This document shows positions 1-9,180 of a DNA stretch of 64,000 nucleotides, one piece after another. The notes beneath the pieces are model-generated. The model saw only the letters and a list, made by a program, of their open reading frames with translations. It was not told where the DNA came from and did no database searches. The position numbers were made by a program, and so were the translations under genes. The DNA lies in NCBI GenBank assembly GCA_024742285.1, contig JANSYR010000002.1:1-64000 (forward strand), written 5' to 3'. The first letter of the stretch is position 1, and each line of letters opens with the position of its first letter. The stretch comes from a bacterium (lineage in GTDB: Bacteria; Myxococcota_A; UBA9160; UBA4427).

Positions 1-773
1 CCGGGAATCTCCAGAAGAGCCTTCAGCGCTTGTCGTCCGGTCTCCGCATCACGCGGGCGGCGGACGACGCAGCAGGCCTCGCGATCTCGGAAGGGTTCCG
101 AGCCGACATCCGCTCGATCGGTCAGGCCCAGCGGAACGCCAACGACGGCATCTCGCTGCTGCAGGTCGGTGAAGGCGCGCTGAACGAGGTGAGCTCGATC
201 CTGATCCGTCAGCGCGAGCTGGCAATCCAGGCGGCCAACGGCACGCTCGGCAGCAGCGAGCGGACGACCCTGGACAACGAGTTCCAGGACCTGGTCTCGG
301 AGATCGATCGGATCGCGGCGGTGACCTCGTTCAACGGGACCAGCATCCTGGAGTCCGGCGCGTCGACGACGTTCCAGATCGGCGTCGATGCGACGGCCGA
401 CGACCGGATCACGGTCAGCGCGGTGGACGGTCGAGCTTCGTCGATCGGTCTGCTTCGGAGCACGGGAAACTACGGTGGCATCACCACGGTGGAGAGTGCT
501 CAGAACACGCTCGGCCTGATCGACGCGGCGATCTCGAACGTCGCTTCGCTTCGGGCGAGCTTCGGTACGGTGCAGAATCGGCTCGAGTCGTCGATCCGGT
601 CGCTGGCGGTCGCGCAGGAGAACACGTCGGCCGCGGAATCGCGGATCCGCGACGTGGACTTCGCGAGCGAGACGGCGGAGCTGACCCGGAACCAGGTGCT
701 CCAGCAGGCGGGCATCTCGGTCCTGGCGCAGGCCAACGTCTCCACCCAGAGCGCGCTCTCGCTCCTCGGCTAG
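1..773 (+). CDS. fliC: Flagellin, 5'-truncated by window edge
   Basis: This is the flagellar filament subunit, exported by the flagellar type III system and polymerised outside the cell. The reading frame is already open at base 3, and the first visible residues are the classic conserved N-terminal helix (GNLQKSLQRLSSGLRI, then a DDAAGLAIS-type motif), so the true start lies upstream of the window. The C-terminal helix (SRIRDVDFASETAELTRNQ, then QAGISVLAQAN) ends in SALSLLG, as in most flagellins. The central variable domain is short, giving a small flagellin of roughly 270-280 aa. It is followed by a strong hairpin and then fliS, its export chaperone. The downstream pseudaminic-acid and Maf genes suggest it is glycosylated (inference). 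Confidence 0.95.
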   Translation, partial: GNLQKSLQRLSSGLRITRAADDAAGLAISEGFRADIRSIGQAQRNANDGISLLQVGEGALNEVSSILIRQRELAIQAANGTLGSSERTTLDNEFQDLVSEIDRIAAVTSFNGTSILESGASTTFQIGVDATADDRITVSAVDGRASSIGLLRSTGNYGGITTVESAQNTLGLIDAAISNVASLRASFGTVQNRLESSIRSLAVAQENTSAAESRIRDVDFASETAELTRNQVLQQAGISVLAQANVSTQSALSLLG

Positions 774-788
774 TCCGCCGTTCGATCG

Positions 789-829
789 ACGCGCCGCCGT
801 CTTCCCGATTCGAGAAGGCGGCGGCGCGT
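789..829 (+). terminator. Flagellin transcription terminator hairpin
   Basis: A 16-bp stem (789-804 pairs with 814-829, one G-U pair) closes a 9-nt loop 16 bases after the flagellin stop codon. There is no long T-run, so it may work as a GC-rich terminator or as an mRNA 3'-end stabiliser for an abundant flagellin transcript. Confidence 0.6.
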
Positions 830-942
830 GGATCGTGCCGGTTCTTCGAAGAGTTCCGCTACAGACAGAGCGGGAGTCCACCGACACGGTGCACAGGGAG
901 CGCGACCGCTCCACTTGGACGTCGTAGAGAGAAGGGAATCGT

Positions 943-1338
943 TTGGGCGCTCGATATCGTGAGATGGAGATCAAAACGGCGACTCCCGAGATGGTCATCG
1001 TCAAGCTCTATGAGGGAGCGATCCGATTCCTCGGGCAGGCGAAGACTTGCCAGGCGGAAGGCAACGTCTCCGGACGAGCCACGGCGATCGCGAAGGCCCT
1101 GGCCATCGTGGGCGAGCTCCAGCAAAGCCTGAACCTCGAGGAGGGCGGTGAGATCGCTCGAAACCTCGATTCTCTCTACTTCTACGTGACGGATCGGCTT
1201 CTCGAAGCCAACGTGCGCGGCACGGCACAACCCCTGGATGAAGCCTCGGGTGTTCTCTCTACGCTGAACGAAGCGTGGGTCGAGATCTCGAAGCGGCCTG
1301 CTCCCGCCGCCAGCGGAAGTGCCGAGGCGTCCGCTTAG
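943..1338 (+). CDS. fliS: Flagellin export chaperone FliS
   Basis: This cytoplasmic helical chaperone binds the disordered flagellin C-terminus and prevents premature polymerisation before export. The 131-aa product has the normal family length. It shows the family N-terminal pattern (YREMEIKTATPEMVIVKLYE, then GAIRFLGQAK) and the conserved NLDSLYFYV / RLLEAN segment near residues 75-90. The start is TTG at 943, supported by an AGAAGGGA Shine-Dalgarno about 8 bases upstream and by alignment of the YR(x)nTA motif close to the N-terminus. It lies 170 bp after the flagellin gene, the usual arrangement. The C-terminal tail is Ala/Ser/Pro rich and looks dispensable. Confidence 0.92.
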   Translation: MGARYREMEIKTATPEMVIVKLYEGAIRFLGQAKTCQAEGNVSGRATAIAKALAIVGELQQSLNLEEGGEIARNLDSLYFYVTDRLLEANVRGTAQPLDEASGVLSTLNEAWVEISKRPAPAASGSAEASA

Positions 1339-1418
1339 CGGTTCGCACGCTCGGGGGCGGATCGGACGTTCGTTTCGATCCCGCGTTGAAACCCCCGATT
1401 GCAGCCTGAAAGGCTGCC

Positions 1419-1433
1419 CGGCAGAATCTGCCG
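1419..1433. promoter_or_regulatory. Palindromic enhancer-like site 1
   Basis: The perfect inverted repeat CGGCAGAATCTGCCG lies 37 bp upstream of a sigma-54 promoter. The same palindrome recurs upstream of two other sigma-54 promoters in this locus. A further small stem (GCAGCC/GGCTGC, 1401-1417) lies immediately upstream and may end fliS transcription. I infer a binding site for a Fis-type flagellar regulator. Confidence 0.65.
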
Positions 1434-1470
1434 CCTAACGTCCACAGCTTGCGCGAGAGCTGCGTTTCGT

Positions 1471-1486
1471 TGGCATCGTCCTTGCT
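1471..1486 (+). promoter_or_regulatory. Sigma-54 promoter for the pse operon
   Basis: TGGCATCGTCCTTGCT has GG and GC exactly 10 bases apart, matching the -24/-12 consensus. The predicted transcript start near 1497 sits at the proposed GTG of pseB, so either translation is nearly leaderless or the true start codon is downstream. Confidence 0.8.
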
Positions 1487-1498
1487 CTTGTCTCCGGC

Positions 1499-2581
1499 GT
1501 GGCATGGACGAAAGCGCGGCCCGCGCTCGAGGGCAACGACAAGCAGATTCTCGGCTCGGCGCCGAAGATCCTGGTGACCGGGGGCACTGGCTCCTTCGGA
1601 CAGGCCTTCGTACGCCGGATCCTCGCTTCGACGCCGGATTGCACGATTCGCGTCTACAGCCGGGACGAACTCAAACAGTACGACATGGCGGCGAGCCTGG
1701 GCCACGATCCCCGGGTTCGCTTCTTTCTCGGTGACGTCCGGGATCGTGATCGGCTGGAACGTGCGATGCACGGCATCGATCTCGTGGTGCACGCGGCGGC
1801 GCTCAAGCACGTCCCGATCTGCGAGTTCAATCCCGCCGAGGCGGTCAAGACCAACATCCTGGGTTCCCAGAACGTGGTCGACGCCGCGATCGATGCGGGG
1901 GTGCGCCGGACCGTCGCGCTCTCGACGGACAAGGCCGTCAATCCCGTGAATCTCTATGGGGCGACGAAGCTCTGCGCAGAGAAGCTCTTCGTGCACGGCA
2001 ACGTGTACGCCGGCTCGCGGGACATCCAGTTCGCCTGCGTCCGCTACGGGAACGTGATGGGGAGCCGCGGCAGCGTCATCCCGCTCTTCCAGAAGCAGGC
2101 GCCGACGGGTGTCCTGACCCTGACCGACCGTCGGATGACGCGCTTCTGGCTCTCCCTCGACTCCGCCGTCGATCTCGTCCTCCACGCGGTCGGCGAGATG
2201 CAGGGCGGCGAGATCTTCGTGCCGAAGATTCCGAGCATGCGAATCGTCGACCTCGCCCGCGCGATCGCGCCCACGGCGTGCATCGAGGAGGTGGGGCGTC
2301 GCCCCGGCGAGAAGCTCCACGAAGTGCTCCTCACCGCCGAGGAGTCGCGCAACACGACGGACTGCGGGCGTCACTACGTGGTGCGCCCGGACTCGGGCTC
2401 CGTACCCGAGCCGACCGTAGCGGGGCGCGCCCTCCTGGATGGCTTCGCCTACTCGAGCGATGCGAACGACGACTGGATGAGCGTGTCGGATCTGCGTGCC
2501 TTCGTCGCCGACCAGTCGACCGCTGGTGCGCCGGGACCGGCGCGCCCGAACGGCGCCGCGGCGGTCCAGGAGACGCCGTGA
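1499..2581 (+). CDS. pseB: UDP-N-acetylglucosamine 4,6-dehydratase (inverting) PseB
   Basis: PseB catalyses the first step of CMP-pseudaminic acid synthesis: it dehydrates and C5-epimerises UDP-GlcNAc to the 4-keto-L-arabino sugar. It is a short-chain dehydrogenase/reductase with the NAD(P) loop TGGTGSFGQAF near residue 28 and the diagnostic TDKAVNPVNLYGATK stretch that carries the catalytic Tyr and Lys. Length (up to 360 aa) is slightly above the family norm because the N-terminus is uncertain. GTG 1499 lies almost on the predicted sigma-54 transcript start; an in-frame ATT at 1547 would give a more typical N-terminus but is a rare start codon. It overlaps pseC by 4 bases (GTGA). Confidence 0.9.
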   Translation: MAWTKARPALEGNDKQILGSAPKILVTGGTGSFGQAFVRRILASTPDCTIRVYSRDELKQYDMAASLGHDPRVRFFLGDVRDRDRLERAMHGIDLVVHAAALKHVPICEFNPAEAVKTNILGSQNVVDAAIDAGVRRTVALSTDKAVNPVNLYGATKLCAEKLFVHGNVYAGSRDIQFACVRYGNVMGSRGSVIPLFQKQAPTGVLTLTDRRMTRFWLSLDSAVDLVLHAVGEMQGGEIFVPKIPSMRIVDLARAIAPTACIEEVGRRPGEKLHEVLLTAEESRNTTDCGRHYVVRPDSGSVPEPTVAGRALLDGFAYSSDANDDWMSVSDLRAFVADQSTAGAPGPARPNGAAAVQETP

Positions 2582-3741
2582 TTCCGTACTGCCAGCACGA
2601 GATCCGGGACGCCGATGAAGAGGCCGTCTCGAAGGTGCTGGGTTCTTCGAGGTTGACCCAGGGGCCCGCGGTCGCAGGCTTCGAGCGATCGCTCTGCGAT
2701 CGGATCGGGGCCGCGCATGCGGTCGCCGTATCGAGTGGCACGTCCGCACTCCAGGTGGCGCTCGCAGCCCTCGGCGTCGGCGCAGGTGACGAGGTGATCG
2801 TTCCCTCGCTGACCTTTCTGGCGACCGCGAACGCGGTGCTGCTGAATGGAGCGACGCCCGTCTTCGCGGACATCGATCCAGAGACGTTGATGCTCGACCC
2901 GGAGGACGTCGCGCGTCGTGCCGGACCACGGACGCGCGGCGCGATTCTTGTCCACTACGCGGGGCATGCGGGAGACGTGGGTGCGTTGCGTGCCGCGCTC
3001 GGGCCGGGACGCTTCGTGATCGAGGACGCTTGCCACGCGCTCGGCGCGGAGGATCACGGAGAGCCGATCGGCACCCGATCCGAGCTCGCCTGCTTCTCGT
3101 TCCATCCCGCCAAGCACATCACGACCGGGGAGGGCGGGGCGATCCTCACGCGTCGCGACGATCTGGCCGCCGCCTGCGTTCGCTTGCGCGAGCACGGGGT
3201 CGAACGGAGACCGCAGGCCCACCGCGGCCTCGGCCTCCCCGAAGCGCTTCGCGCGGAGGAGACCGGAACCTGGGTCTACGAGATGCACGCGCTCTCGGCG
3301 AACCACCGTCTACCGGACCTGGGCGCGGCGCTCGGAACGAGCCAGCTCTCGAGGCTCGACGACAACCTGGCCCGGCGGCGTGAGATCGCGGATCGCTACC
3401 GGGGAGCCCTGGAAGCGGACGCGCGGATTCGTCTCCTGTCGGAGCGGCCCCAGACGCGATCGGCGTGGCATCTCTATCCGATCCGTCTTCGCGAAGGGGA
3501 GCGCGCGTCGATCCATGCGCGAATGCACGAAGACGGGGTCGGGGTCCAGGTCCACTACATCCCGATCCACCTCCAGCCCTGGTACCGGGAACGATTCGGA
3601 ACGCGGTGGGGCGACCTGCCGGCGACCGAGGCGGCGTACCTGAACCTGCTGTCGATGCCGATGTTCCCGACCTTGTCGCGAAGCGACCAGGACCGATCGA
3701 TCGAGGCGCTCCTTCGCGCGCTGGAGAGCACGTCGGGATGA
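2578..3741 (+). CDS. pseC: UDP-4-amino-sugar aminotransferase PseC
   Basis: This PLP-dependent DegT/DnrJ/EryC1 aminotransferase transfers an amino group to the PseB product. The 387-aa protein begins VIPYCQHEIRDADEEAV and has the LTQGPAV motif typical of PseC. The PLP Schiff-base lysine lies in SFHPAKHITTGEGGA, preceded by the IEDACHALGA cofactor-binding motif. I chose GTG 2578 because the conserved IPY start follows immediately and the codon overlaps the pseB stop (GTGA), indicating translational coupling. The frame stays open far upstream, but that part is an overlap artefact with pseB. The stop overlaps the next gene by ATGA. Confidence 0.93.
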   Translation: MIPYCQHEIRDADEEAVSKVLGSSRLTQGPAVAGFERSLCDRIGAAHAVAVSSGTSALQVALAALGVGAGDEVIVPSLTFLATANAVLLNGATPVFADIDPETLMLDPEDVARRAGPRTRGAILVHYAGHAGDVGALRAALGPGRFVIEDACHALGAEDHGEPIGTRSELACFSFHPAKHITTGEGGAILTRRDDLAAACVRLREHGVERRPQAHRGLGLPEALRAEETGTWVYEMHALSANHRLPDLGAALGTSQLSRLDDNLARRREIADRYRGALEADARIRLLSERPQTRSAWHLYPIRLREGERASIHARMHEDGVGVQVHYIPIHLQPWYRERFGTRWGDLPATEAAYLNLLSMPMFPTLSRSDQDRSIEALLRALESTSG

Positions 3742-6047
3742 AGCCGCTCCGTCTCTTCACGGCCTTCCACGGAAACCTCGATTTCTCGGCGCTGCCCGAG
3801 GCGGATCGACCGTTCGTCCTGGCGCGATGCTACTGGCCGCTTCTCCGGCTCCCGGAAGAGCTCGGGATCCCGATCGGATTCGAGCTGAGCGCGCGCACCC
3901 TGGAGATCCTCGAGAGCGAGGATCCGGACTGGGTCAAGCGATTCCTGCGGCTCTCGGAGAGCGGGTTGATCGAGCCGATCGCTTCCGGGCGCGCGCAGAT
4001 CGTGGGTCCCCTCGCGCCGACGGAGATCAATCGACTCAACCTCAAGCTCGGAGCGGAGCGCTACGAGCAGATCCTCGGGAAGACCCCGCGGACCTGGCTG
4101 GTGAACGAGCAGACCTGGTCCGACGGACTCGCGCCGCTCTACCACGAGGCCGGCGCCGAGCGTCTCGTCATGGAGTGGAACAACCCGGCCGCGCGCCGGA
4201 GGGAACTCCGGCCGCTGCGCTGCCGGCCGGCCCGCCTCCGCGTCGCCGAAGAGCGAGGGCCGGTCCTGCTCTGGAACGACTCGATCGTCTTCCAGAAGGT
4301 GCAGCGCGTCGCCCATGGCGAGATTCCGGAGCAGGACCTCCGTGACTACGTCGAGCGCCTGCGATCGGGCGGCGGGGCGGTTGCGCTCTGTCTGTACGGG
4401 GGCGACGTCGAGATCTTCGACTACCGGCCCTCGCGTCGCCTGCCTGGAGGCGATTCGGGGCTGGAGATGGAACGACTGCTCGCGCTCTTCGAGCATTTCG
4501 CCGGGCAAGAGGGCTACGAGTTCGTGCTGCCCGGAGACGTCCCGGAGCCGGGGAGCGAGCTCGATCCCGTCGCGCTCGGGTCCGCGGAGGACCCGCTGCC
4601 CTGCAAGAAGCAGCCTCGGTACAACCCGACCCGGTGGGCCGTCTCCGGTCGCGATGGGCTCGGGATGAACACGCGTTGCGAAGCGCTCCTGCGGAGCGAG
4701 CGCGTCGTTCGACGGCTCTCCGCCGATCGGCGCGGTAGCGTGTCGGGGCGAGATCTCGTCGACCTCTGGCGCAGCGACTTCCGCACCCGCGCGACGGAAG
4801 AGAAGATCCGAAGCTTCGAGTCCGGTATCGGACTCGCGCAGGCCAGGAGTGACGAGCGACTCGGGAAGCTCGTGCCGCCGTTGGCAGAGGGCGAAGACAT
4901 CGTCGTGATGCATCCGGGCACGCGTGCCTGGCAGGGGTCGCCCGTCGAGATTCCGCTGCGCTTCCCGCCGGGCCGACATTTCAACGCGAGCGTCGTGGTC
5001 CGGGACGGACCGCCCCTCGCGGGCGCCGATCACCAGATCGACGTGCTCTCCCGCCATCGCGACGGGAGTCTTCGTGAGGCGACCCTCGTCGTCTCGCCCA
5101 GGCTCGAGTCCGGTGAGCGGTGGGGGTTGGCCGTGGTCTCGAACGACGAAGGTCCTTCGCCGGACGAGGTCGAACCCGACGTCTACGAGATCGCGACCGA
5201 ATCGGTTCGAGCGAGCTTCGTCGCCCACCGCGGTGGGGCGATCGAGGGCCTGGTCTTTCCGGAGCTCGGCGACGAACCGCTGCTCGGGACGATTCCGCAC
5301 GGCTACTTCGACGCGATCGAGTACACGCCGGACTTCTACAGTGGACACATCGTCGCGCTGACCGAGCACGCGGAGAAGAAGACGGATCTCTCGCCTGTGA
5401 GTCTCACCTACCGACGGCAGAGCTCGGGACCGGTCCGCGTCGAGCTCGAAGCCTGCTTCGAGTCGACCTTCGGTCCCTGGCGCAAGCGCTATCGGATCTA
5501 TCGAGGCTGCTCGCGGGTCGACATCATCCACGATCTCTCCTTCCACGACGCGCGTCTCGCGAGCCTTCGCCTCGGGACGATCACCCTTCGGCCGAGCGCC
5601 TGGGATCGGTCGAGCCTGCGATACGGGACCGTCAACGGGGGGGCGGGCATCGAGTGGCGGAGCCTGCCCGAAGGCGCTCGGATCAGGCAGTCGGAGGCGG
5701 TCTCCGCTTCCGTGACCGCGACCTCGTGCCTCGGCGCGACCGAGGGCTGGGTGGCCATCGCGGACCAGGCCCGCGGGCTGCTCGTCAGCACGGACCGGGG
5801 TCGCGCCGCCGTCGTGCCGCAGCTCGACTTCGAGGAGGTCGACGGCGAGTTCTTCCTTCGGCTCGGTCACACCGCGGCGGAGTGTGACGAGACCCGCGCG
5901 AGCTTCCTGCGCGGTCGACTCTCGTTCGGCTTCGCCATCGAGGCCTTCGATCCGAGCGACGGCGCGGTGATCGAGCAGGCCCGAACGCGGCAGCAGGGAC
6001 TCATCTATCGAACGGAGCACGACGTTGGAATCACGAGCGGTCTTTGA
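3738..6047 (+). CDS. GH57-like glycoside hydrolase in the pse operon
   Basis: This 769-aa protein looks like a two-part family-57-type carbohydrate enzyme. The N-terminal half resembles a GH57/GH38 catalytic barrel: FHGNLDFS near residue 11, GPLAPTEINRLNLKLG near 95, and a WLVNEQTW segment (E124) where GH57 enzymes carry their nucleophile. The C-terminal half (from about residue 520) resembles the beta-sandwich of alpha-amylase/mannosidase families (KRYRIYRGCSRVDIIHDLSF). No signal peptide is visible, so it is probably cytoplasmic. It is coupled to pseC (ATGA) and overlaps the Maf gene by 23 bp, implying a role in making, trimming or recycling the flagellar glycan. Substrate unknown; assignment is by motif pattern only. 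Confidence 0.55.
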   Translation: MKPLRLFTAFHGNLDFSALPEADRPFVLARCYWPLLRLPEELGIPIGFELSARTLEILESEDPDWVKRFLRLSESGLIEPIASGRAQIVGPLAPTEINRLNLKLGAERYEQILGKTPRTWLVNEQTWSDGLAPLYHEAGAERLVMEWNNPAARRRELRPLRCRPARLRVAEERGPVLLWNDSIVFQKVQRVAHGEIPEQDLRDYVERLRSGGGAVALCLYGGDVEIFDYRPSRRLPGGDSGLEMERLLALFEHFAGQEGYEFVLPGDVPEPGSELDPVALGSAEDPLPCKKQPRYNPTRWAVSGRDGLGMNTRCEALLRSERVVRRLSADRRGSVSGRDLVDLWRSDFRTRATEEKIRSFESGIGLAQARSDERLGKLVPPLAEGEDIVVMHPGTRAWQGSPVEIPLRFPPGRHFNASVVVRDGPPLAGADHQIDVLSRHRDGSLREATLVVSPRLESGERWGLAVVSNDEGPSPDEVEPDVYEIATESVRASFVAHRGGAIEGLVFPELGDEPLLGTIPHGYFDAIEYTPDFYSGHIVALTEHAEKKTDLSPVSLTYRRQSSGPVRVELEACFESTFGPWRKRYRIYRGCSRVDIIHDLSFHDARLASLRLGTITLRPSAWDRSSLRYGTVNGGAGIEWRSLPEGARIRQSEAVSASVTATSCLGATEGWVAIADQARGLLVSTDRGRAAVVPQLDFEEVDGEFFLRLGHTAAECDETRASFLRGRLSFGFAIEAFDPSDGAVIEQARTRQQGLIYRTEHDVGITSGL

Positions 6048-8013
6048 TCGAAACCTGGCGGCGCTCCGAAAGCGCAGCATCGACCTCGCGGAGGCCCTCG
6101 CAGAGGCGTCGACGGACGCGATCGTCGAGGAGACCGGACCGCGGGGGGCGCGGGTCTTCGTCCAGGAGGGCGTGCGGCTCGGCTCGGCCTACGACCCGGT
6201 CCAGGAGGGCGCTCAGATCGCCGAGCAGATGGCGGACGAGCCTGCGGACGTCATGGTCGCCGTCGGCTTCGGAATGGGCGAACAGTTCGCGCCCTATCTC
6301 GAGCGGAATCCCGCGACGCTGATCATCTACGAACCGTCGCTCCCTCGTCTGAAGGCGGCGCTCCACCGCATCTCCATCGCCGACCTGGTCACGAACCACC
6401 GGGACCTCTACTTCGCGCACGACCGCGTATCGCTCACGCGCTTCCTCACGGCACGCTACTCGCCGGGGCTGCGGATGCGGGTCTTCCCGCATCCGGCGGT
6501 GCTAAGGCTCGATTCCGCCGCCGTCGCGGAAGCGGTGAAGGCGACGCGCGACGCGAAGGAGGTCGTCGACGTCCAGCGCCTCACGTCGATCGAGATGCTT
6601 CTCCCCTGGGCGAACGTGACCGCCCGAAACGGCCGGCGGATCGCGGAGACCCCGCAGTTCGGCGTGCTCCACGATGCCTTTGCGGGCAAGCCCGCGGTGA
6701 TCGTGGCGGCGGGCCCGTCCCTCGACAAGCAGCTCGATCTCCTGAGGGAGGCCCGCGACCGCGTGGTCGTGATCGGCATCGGCCAGACGACCCGCGCGTT
6801 GCGTCAGGCGGGGATCGTGCCGGACTTCGTCCACGTGCTCGAGAGCCGCGACGTGAGTCATCAGCTGACCGACGCCGGAGACACGAGCGACCTGATCGTC
6901 GCTCCCTCTGCCGACGCGGATCCCGCGATCTTCGACGTGCCGAGCCGCGCGAAGTTCACCGTGACCTCCGCCGGCGGGGCGCTCGGCGTCTGGATCGCCG
7001 AGGCGACCGGAGAGCAGCACTTCTCCATCGGCGGTGGCACCGTCGCCCAGGGCGCGGTCGGTATGGCGATGATGCTCGGCTGCAATCCGATCTCGCTGAT
7101 CGGGCAGGATCTCGCTTTTTCGAACGGGCGTGCCTACGCCAAGGGGACGGCCTACGACTTCATCGAGATTACGGAGAAGGGGAATGGGAAGTTCCGATTC
7201 GACGGCATGAACGAGAAGGCCGCAATCCTGAATGAACGCGTGCCCCATCCCGAGAACGGGGGTCTGGCGGATCAGCGACTCGTCTGGGTCGACGGCTGGC
7301 AGGAAGGCGAGAAGGTCCCGACGAGAAACGCCTACGCTTCTTTCCTCGAACAGTACCGAGAGATCGGCCTCGGCTTCCGAGCACGAGGGATCTCCTTGAT
7401 CAACTGCACGGAGGGCGGCGCCCGAATCCCCGAGATCGAACATCGAACCTTTCGTTCATTCGTAGACGAGTTCGCGACGGAGCCCCTGGGCGCGCGCCAG
7501 CGTATTCTCGAGATCCATGATTCGGTGCCGCGTTGGGGCCTCGCCGACTACGCGGACGCGCTCTCCGACGCCCGTAAGCTGCTCGACAAGCTGGACGAGG
7601 AAGCGAAGAAGGGGGCCCGGTTCGCGAAGCGTGCCGAGGATCGTCTCGTCGCTGCGCGGAACGACCAGCAACGGGTGGAGGTCCTGCGACGTCTGGCACG
7701 GCACGAGAAGCGGGTGCGGACCCGGCTCGATCGCGCGCCCTGGCTCGACATGTTCGTTCAGCCCGAGATCTACAACGCGATCACGGCGGTTCGACGAACG
7801 GAGCGCCAGGATCCGACCGACGAGGAACTCGTCAGGGAGTCCATCTACCTCTTCGAGGCAGCGCGCAAGGGCATCGCCCGTGCGCGGGATTGGTTCGAGC
7901 TCTTCGAGGCGTCGTTCGAGGTCGAGACGCCGTCCGCGGGCGCGGGACGAGCGCCTTCGACGAAGGCGCCCACGCCGATCGCGGGAGGCCCGGCCGCTTC
8001 GCCGCCGGCCTGA
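6025..8013 (+). CDS. maf: Motility accessory factor (Maf/DUF115) flagellin glycosyltransferase
   Basis: This 662-aa protein carries the MAF_flag10/DUF115 domain. The core motif is at about residues 223-275 (KPAVIVAAGPSLDKQLDLL, then IGIGQTTRALRQAGIVPDF), followed by SIGGGTVAQGAVGMAMMLGC and LIGQDLAFSNGRAYA, all hallmarks of the family. Characterised Maf proteins transfer pseudaminic or legionaminic acid to flagellin Ser/Thr in the cytoplasm. The TTG start at 6025 lies inside the end of the upstream gene; it gives the natural N-terminus, but no strong Shine-Dalgarno is seen. A Pro/Ala-rich tail ends the protein. The gene closes the sigma-54-driven pse operon and converges with pseG. Confidence 0.85.
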   Translation: MESRAVFDRNLAALRKRSIDLAEALAEASTDAIVEETGPRGARVFVQEGVRLGSAYDPVQEGAQIAEQMADEPADVMVAVGFGMGEQFAPYLERNPATLIIYEPSLPRLKAALHRISIADLVTNHRDLYFAHDRVSLTRFLTARYSPGLRMRVFPHPAVLRLDSAAVAEAVKATRDAKEVVDVQRLTSIEMLLPWANVTARNGRRIAETPQFGVLHDAFAGKPAVIVAAGPSLDKQLDLLREARDRVVVIGIGQTTRALRQAGIVPDFVHVLESRDVSHQLTDAGDTSDLIVAPSADADPAIFDVPSRAKFTVTSAGGALGVWIAEATGEQHFSIGGGTVAQGAVGMAMMLGCNPISLIGQDLAFSNGRAYAKGTAYDFIEITEKGNGKFRFDGMNEKAAILNERVPHPENGGLADQRLVWVDGWQEGEKVPTRNAYASFLEQYREIGLGFRARGISLINCTEGGARIPEIEHRTFRSFVDEFATEPLGARQRILEIHDSVPRWGLADYADALSDARKLLDKLDEEAKKGARFAKRAEDRLVAARNDQQRVEVLRRLARHEKRVRTRLDRAPWLDMFVQPEIYNAITAVRRTERQDPTDEELVRESIYLFEAARKGIARARDWFELFEASFEVETPSAGAGRAPSTKAPTPIAGGPAASPPA

Positions 8014-8082
8014 CGTCCTCGCTCGGCGCGGAGCGAGCGCTTCGGAAATGGCGCGGGAATTCTGCGCGTCGGGCGCGTCGAT

Positions 8083-9180
8083 TCAACCCGGCGGGGTCGT
8101 CGCCTCGTGGTGGCGCAGGCGGGGCCAGGGAGCGCGGAGGGCGAGCTCGGTCTCGATGCGCGCGAAGATTCTCGTGACACCCTCTCCGTCGCCGAGGGCG
8201 TCCCGCGCCCGCGCAGCGCTCGTGGTCCGCCACGTCTCGTCGCGCAAGGCGTCGACGATGTGAACCGAGATCGCCGTCGGGTTCAAGCGACGCGCGGCCG
8301 CCAGCGCGCGGCCGAAGCCGCGCGAGGCGAGGTCCCGTGCCGCGCCCCGATCGTGGTCGTGGTGGGGGATCGTCAGGAACGGGGTCGCGTGCCAGGCGAG
8401 CTCGGTCACCGAAGTTCCGAAGCCGACGATCGCGAGGAGCGCCGACCGCATGCGATCCGCCATTCCGAACGCGTCGAGACCCCGATGGACCCGGCAGCCC
8501 GCGGCCTCGAGAATGGACGCGTCGCGGTCCGCCGGATCCTCGAAGGAGGGGCCGAAGACGACGTCGACCTGGAGCGCGCGGAGCCCCGACCCGGCTCGAG
8601 CGAGTGCCCGGACGGCGTCGCGGGCGGCGAGACCGACCACCGGGCCGGCCCGGTGCGGATCCGATCCGCCCAGGGTGACGAGAAGGGAATGCCTCTCGTC
8701 GGACGGGGAGGTCGCGTGCGCGCGGTGGGCGTCCGAGAGGATTGCGTAGCGCGGCCCGGAGAGGAGCGCGAAGCCCTGCGCGTCCGTCGCGCCGGAGGTC
8801 TCGCAGCGACCGTGGTGGAGGCCGGGCAGCACGCGCCAGCCGCGCGGGCTCGCGGACGTGATCGCGTAGGGGCGTTCGTCGTCGATCAGGATCGGGCGCA
8901 CGCCGAGGCCGGCGAGGTGTTCGAGCAGGGTGCCCTTGTCGTACGGCGCGTCGAGCGAGACGAGCGGCGCGAAGCGATCGGAAGCCGGGTCGAAGGGCCG
9001 GGCTTCGAACCCGCTCGTCTCGAGCCAGACCCGGTGCGCGACGGCGTCGCCGTCGACGAGTCCGCGGACGGACCAGCCGCGCCGGGCGGCCTCGCGCGCG
9101 AGTCGCGCCGATCGGACGACGTGTCCGAGTCCGAGCTCCCGCCCGCCACTCGCGACGAAGTCGATCGGCAGCGCGCTCAT
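8083..9180 (-). CDS. pseG: UDP-sugar hydrolase PseG
   Basis: PseG removes UDP from UDP-2,4-diacetamido-2,4,6-trideoxy-L-altrose, the fourth step of pseudaminic acid synthesis. The 365-aa product has a GT-B-like fold: GGRELGLGHVVRSARLA near the N-terminus (the GxGH motif with catalytic His), ILIDDERPY in the middle, LLVTLGGSDPH, and the C-terminal VGFGTSVTELAWHATPFL donor-binding segment. ATG 9180 overlaps the pseI stop (ATGA), so pseI-pseG is a coupled minus-strand operon. The frame continues upstream through pseI in another reading frame, which I disregard. It converges on maf with only 69 bp between stops. Confidence 0.85.
   Translation of the reverse strand: MSALPIDFVASGGRELGLGHVVRSARLAREAARRGWSVRGLVDGDAVAHRVWLETSGFEARPFDPASDRFAPLVSLDAPYDKGTLLEHLAGLGVRPILIDDERPYAITSASPRGWRVLPGLHHGRCETSGATDAQGFALLSGPRYAILSDAHRAHATSPSDERHSLLVTLGGSDPHRAGPVVGLAARDAVRALARAGSGLRALQVDVVFGPSFEDPADRDASILEAAGCRVHRGLDAFGMADRMRSALLAIVGFGTSVTELAWHATPFLTIPHHDHDRGAARDLASRGFGRALAAARRLNPTAISVHIVDALRDETWRTTSAARARDALGDGEGVTRIFARIETELALRAPWPRLRHHEATTPPG

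Noticed and set aside
3555-6080. An 841-codon minus-strand frame over the GH57-like gene
   Set aside because: The plus-strand gene has overlaps with pseC and maf and coherent domain features; the minus frame has none.
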